From positions 91,424,951-91,488,950 of the forward strand of contig NC_088172.1 of the NCBI RefSeq assembly GCF_028769735.1: DNA of 64,000 nucleotides. Reading direction: 5' to 3'. Within the stretch, counting starts at the first letter, position 1; every line of letters starts with the position of its first letter. A program made the position numbers and the translations under genes. Source of the stretch: Zonotrichia leucophrys gambelii (Eukaryota; Chordata; Aves; Passeriformes; Passerellidae). This document shows positions 61,838-64,000 of this stretch, one piece after another. The notes beneath the pieces are model-generated. The model did no database searches. It saw nothing but the letters and a program-made list of their open reading frames with translations, and was not told the origin of the DNA.

Positions 61838-64000
61838 GTCTTAGCAGTTTCCCTTGCTTTTTAGGGGAGCTATTAAATTGCTCTTCCAGTTGTGATTCAG
61901 AGCAGTCAGGAGCCAGCCATTAGAGGGTGCTTCTGCACCAAGGAGCTCTCTTTCCTTGAAACCAAATTTACTTAACTTTAAGTATTTGTAGATTAACAAG
62001 GAATCATTTTATGTTTCCTAGAATTATCCATTTTCTTTTTTAATATGCATTCCTTCCTGGACTACTATTCTTGGAATTCAGTGGATTAAGATGCTGATAA
62101 CTAAAGGTGATTGAGAGAAGGTGGAATGATTCAAAACAGCAAAATTATTACATTTCATAATTGTTACTGTAAAAATGAAAGAAAATATACATGGACCCCA
62201 TGCAAGTGAAAAATGGGCTGTCTCTTACCTAATTAATGACAGAGATGAGCATCTGTACATTATAGCACTTGCCACATTATTACTGCCTTGTTTAGAAATA
62301 CATTCATTCATTATAACTCCACTGCATATATTTGCAGCAAGAATAGTAAAATAGATGCAGTTTGCAAATTTCTGCCATTTCTAGTAAAGATTTAAAAATA
62401 AAACTCTCAGTGCAATACAGCTGGGTTTTTTTTTTTTTCTCTAAATCATCATGATTCCTCATTCAGTAGCAAACTTAAAAATGCTGTGTCTCTGCTGTAA
62501 GAATGTGCAGGCAGCAGAGTAGGGAACCAGATTTATAGCCGTTTGTCCTAGGAATACAAATTTAAAGCCTGCACTTCTGACCCAGGACATTGGTGCAAGG
62601 TTAGTGAAGGAGAATGGAAATAAAAAGATTTCCAAGAGAAAATTCTGCTGTTATGGAATCCGCTCCTAAGACTGATTGAATAAAAGCCATTAAAATTCAA
62701 AAGTGGAACACAGCACAAAGCATTACATCTCAGTTCTATACCCAGGAATGGTCACGAGCACTCAGCAAAGAAATCTGCCACCTGCAAGTCTTTGTTAAAG
62801 CCAGCCCATGGAGATGGTGATTCTGAAAATACTCTTCCTGGAGAAGCTGATATATCTTTGCACTAATTTTCTGATTCAAGGTAAGGATTTCTGATATCCA
62901 ACAGCTTTTGAAAGCTGCCCAAACTTCCAAAGACCATCTCGACTAAAATGTTGGCACACAGCTGGAGGAACTGGCGCAGAGCTTGGAAAGGAAAGGGATC
63001 AAGCCTTCTTCAGGAGCTTCTTTAGGAGCCATATAGCTTCCTAAGCCTTAAAAAGGGTAGCCAAATGTCCCTTCAGTCAGGAGTGTCCACATCTTTATTG
63101 CACCAGTATATGCTGATATGCTCATAGTAGCATATTTGCACAGAGGGCTGTGGGTACTGCTGTCTCCAGTTTTACATGTAGAGCACAGTATCTTTTCTGA
63201 GATTGTGAGGACCTTTCTTCTCAAAAGGTAATGTTTACATTGCAAGTACACATGGAATTAAAATGGGTGAATCTTCCTGACGTCACATTCACTAACAACT
63301 TGGGAATTTAGTATTTGCATATATATTTAAGTAATGTGAATTTCAGCATCAGTGGGTGTGCATTGTGAAGCTGACATACATTGTTGTATAACTAATTTAA
63401 TTCTAATTCTTCCAAGAGATTATGTGATACTCATTAATGTTCTTTTTATCTGTTAAAAGGTGTACGTTATTGCTTTAGTGCCTGTACTGTCTAATTCTGA
63501 CTCACATAATTTTTTTTTCAACTTGAGAGTGAAACCTAGGCAAAAGTAAAACATCTTTCTTTAGCATGGACTGAATTTTTGGATACTGTGAATTACTGGA
63601 TATTGGATATCCTGTTCTTTCTATACAAAATTTGGACCTTCTGAATAAACACATAGGTAAATGGAAGCATGTGAGTCCTTTGAAGGTATTGGGCATTGAA
63701 GGTTATATTGTGTAATTTTAAAGGTAGTTGTTGATAGATTTTTCAAAAACGTTTTTAGATGAGACTTATGAAAATAATATAAGAAGATATTAAGGAAATT
63801 TGTAATGCAACAGTTTGTAATGTTTGCCCAGCAAACTTCAGCCCCAATCTGATGTGTTTGGCACTATCCTCGTGCAAATCACAATAGGATTGTACCTTGG
63901 AACAAAGTATTGGTGTGCACACTCCTCTCACGAGGAGCTTGGACCAGTTGACCCAGTAGTAGTTTTTCTTCTGAGCTGAATGATAACAGGATGCAATTTT

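Larger units (their letters stand above)
30640..64000 (+). other. Presumed 5' part of WDPCP (first exon and long intron); no coding exon recognised
   Basis: WDPCP (Fritz homologue; ciliogenesis and planar-cell-polarity effector with WD repeats) is the head-to-head neighbour of MDH1 in vertebrates, so it should be transcribed rightwards from the CpG island. I looked for its conserved N-terminal and WD-domain sequence in plus-strand frames to the window end and found none. The region is therefore read as non-coding first exon(s) plus a long 5' intron. A pyrimidine-rich acceptor-like site ends at 30845, and an AATAAA follows at 30919-30924, but I cannot tell whether these mark a real UTR exon. 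The assignment is by synteny only. Confidence 0.4.
50091..64000. other. Presumed WDPCP intron, noncoding, to the window end
   Basis: AT-rich unique sequence with the octamer/palindrome, hairpin, tandem duplication and possible cassette exon listed separately. No recognisable coding exon reaches the right edge. Confidence 0.5.

Overview
The window looks like nuclear DNA from a bird, most likely a songbird. Evidence seen directly: CR1 LINE 3' ends, including one ending in the characteristic ATTCTATGATTCTAT repeat; an ERV solo LTR of a type I associate with passerine genomes; compact vertebrate introns with GT-AG borders; and a CpG-island promoter. No database search was possible. Gene identity rests on recognising the protein, and repeat identity on recognising the sequence pattern.

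The only fully supported gene is cytosolic malate dehydrogenase, MDH1, on the minus strand. Its nine coding exons run from the ATG at 30084-30086 to the TGA at 18768-18770. The exons add up to exactly 334 codons, the usual vertebrate MDH1 length, and every catalytic and substrate-binding residue is present. The stop codon sits in the readthrough context TGA-CTA. The frame behind it stays open for 19 codons and ends in Ser-Arg-Leu, a peroxisomal targeting signal, so the locus should also make the peroxisomal readthrough form known as MDH1x.

Upstream of MDH1, at about 29.64-30.80 kb, is a CpG island with ZNF143/THAP11-type, NRF1-like, YY1-like and CCAAT motifs and no obvious TATA box. In vertebrates MDH1 is arranged head to head with WDPCP, a ciliogenesis and planar-cell-polarity effector, and the island looks like their shared promoter. 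I found no WDPCP coding exon on the plus strand between 31 and 64 kb. That half is best read as a long 5' WDPCP intron, inferred from synteny only. It holds repeats, a broken retrocopy-like sequence, and possible regulatory elements.

Positions 1-18.5 kb lie beyond the MDH1 3' end. Synteny would place UGP2 further out, but no UGP2 exon was recognised. This part holds a purine-rich minisatellite, a CR1 fragment, a solo LTR with a clear 6-bp target-site duplication, a strong hairpin and otherwise unique-looking noncoding DNA.

I see no operon, CRISPR array, rRNA, tRNA or convincing novel multi-gene system. The most interesting items are the MDH1 readthrough/PTS1 extension, a CR1 that stops 13 bp from an MDH1 splice donor, the retrocopy-like sequence at 49.7 kb, and two near-perfect or perfect inverted repeats.
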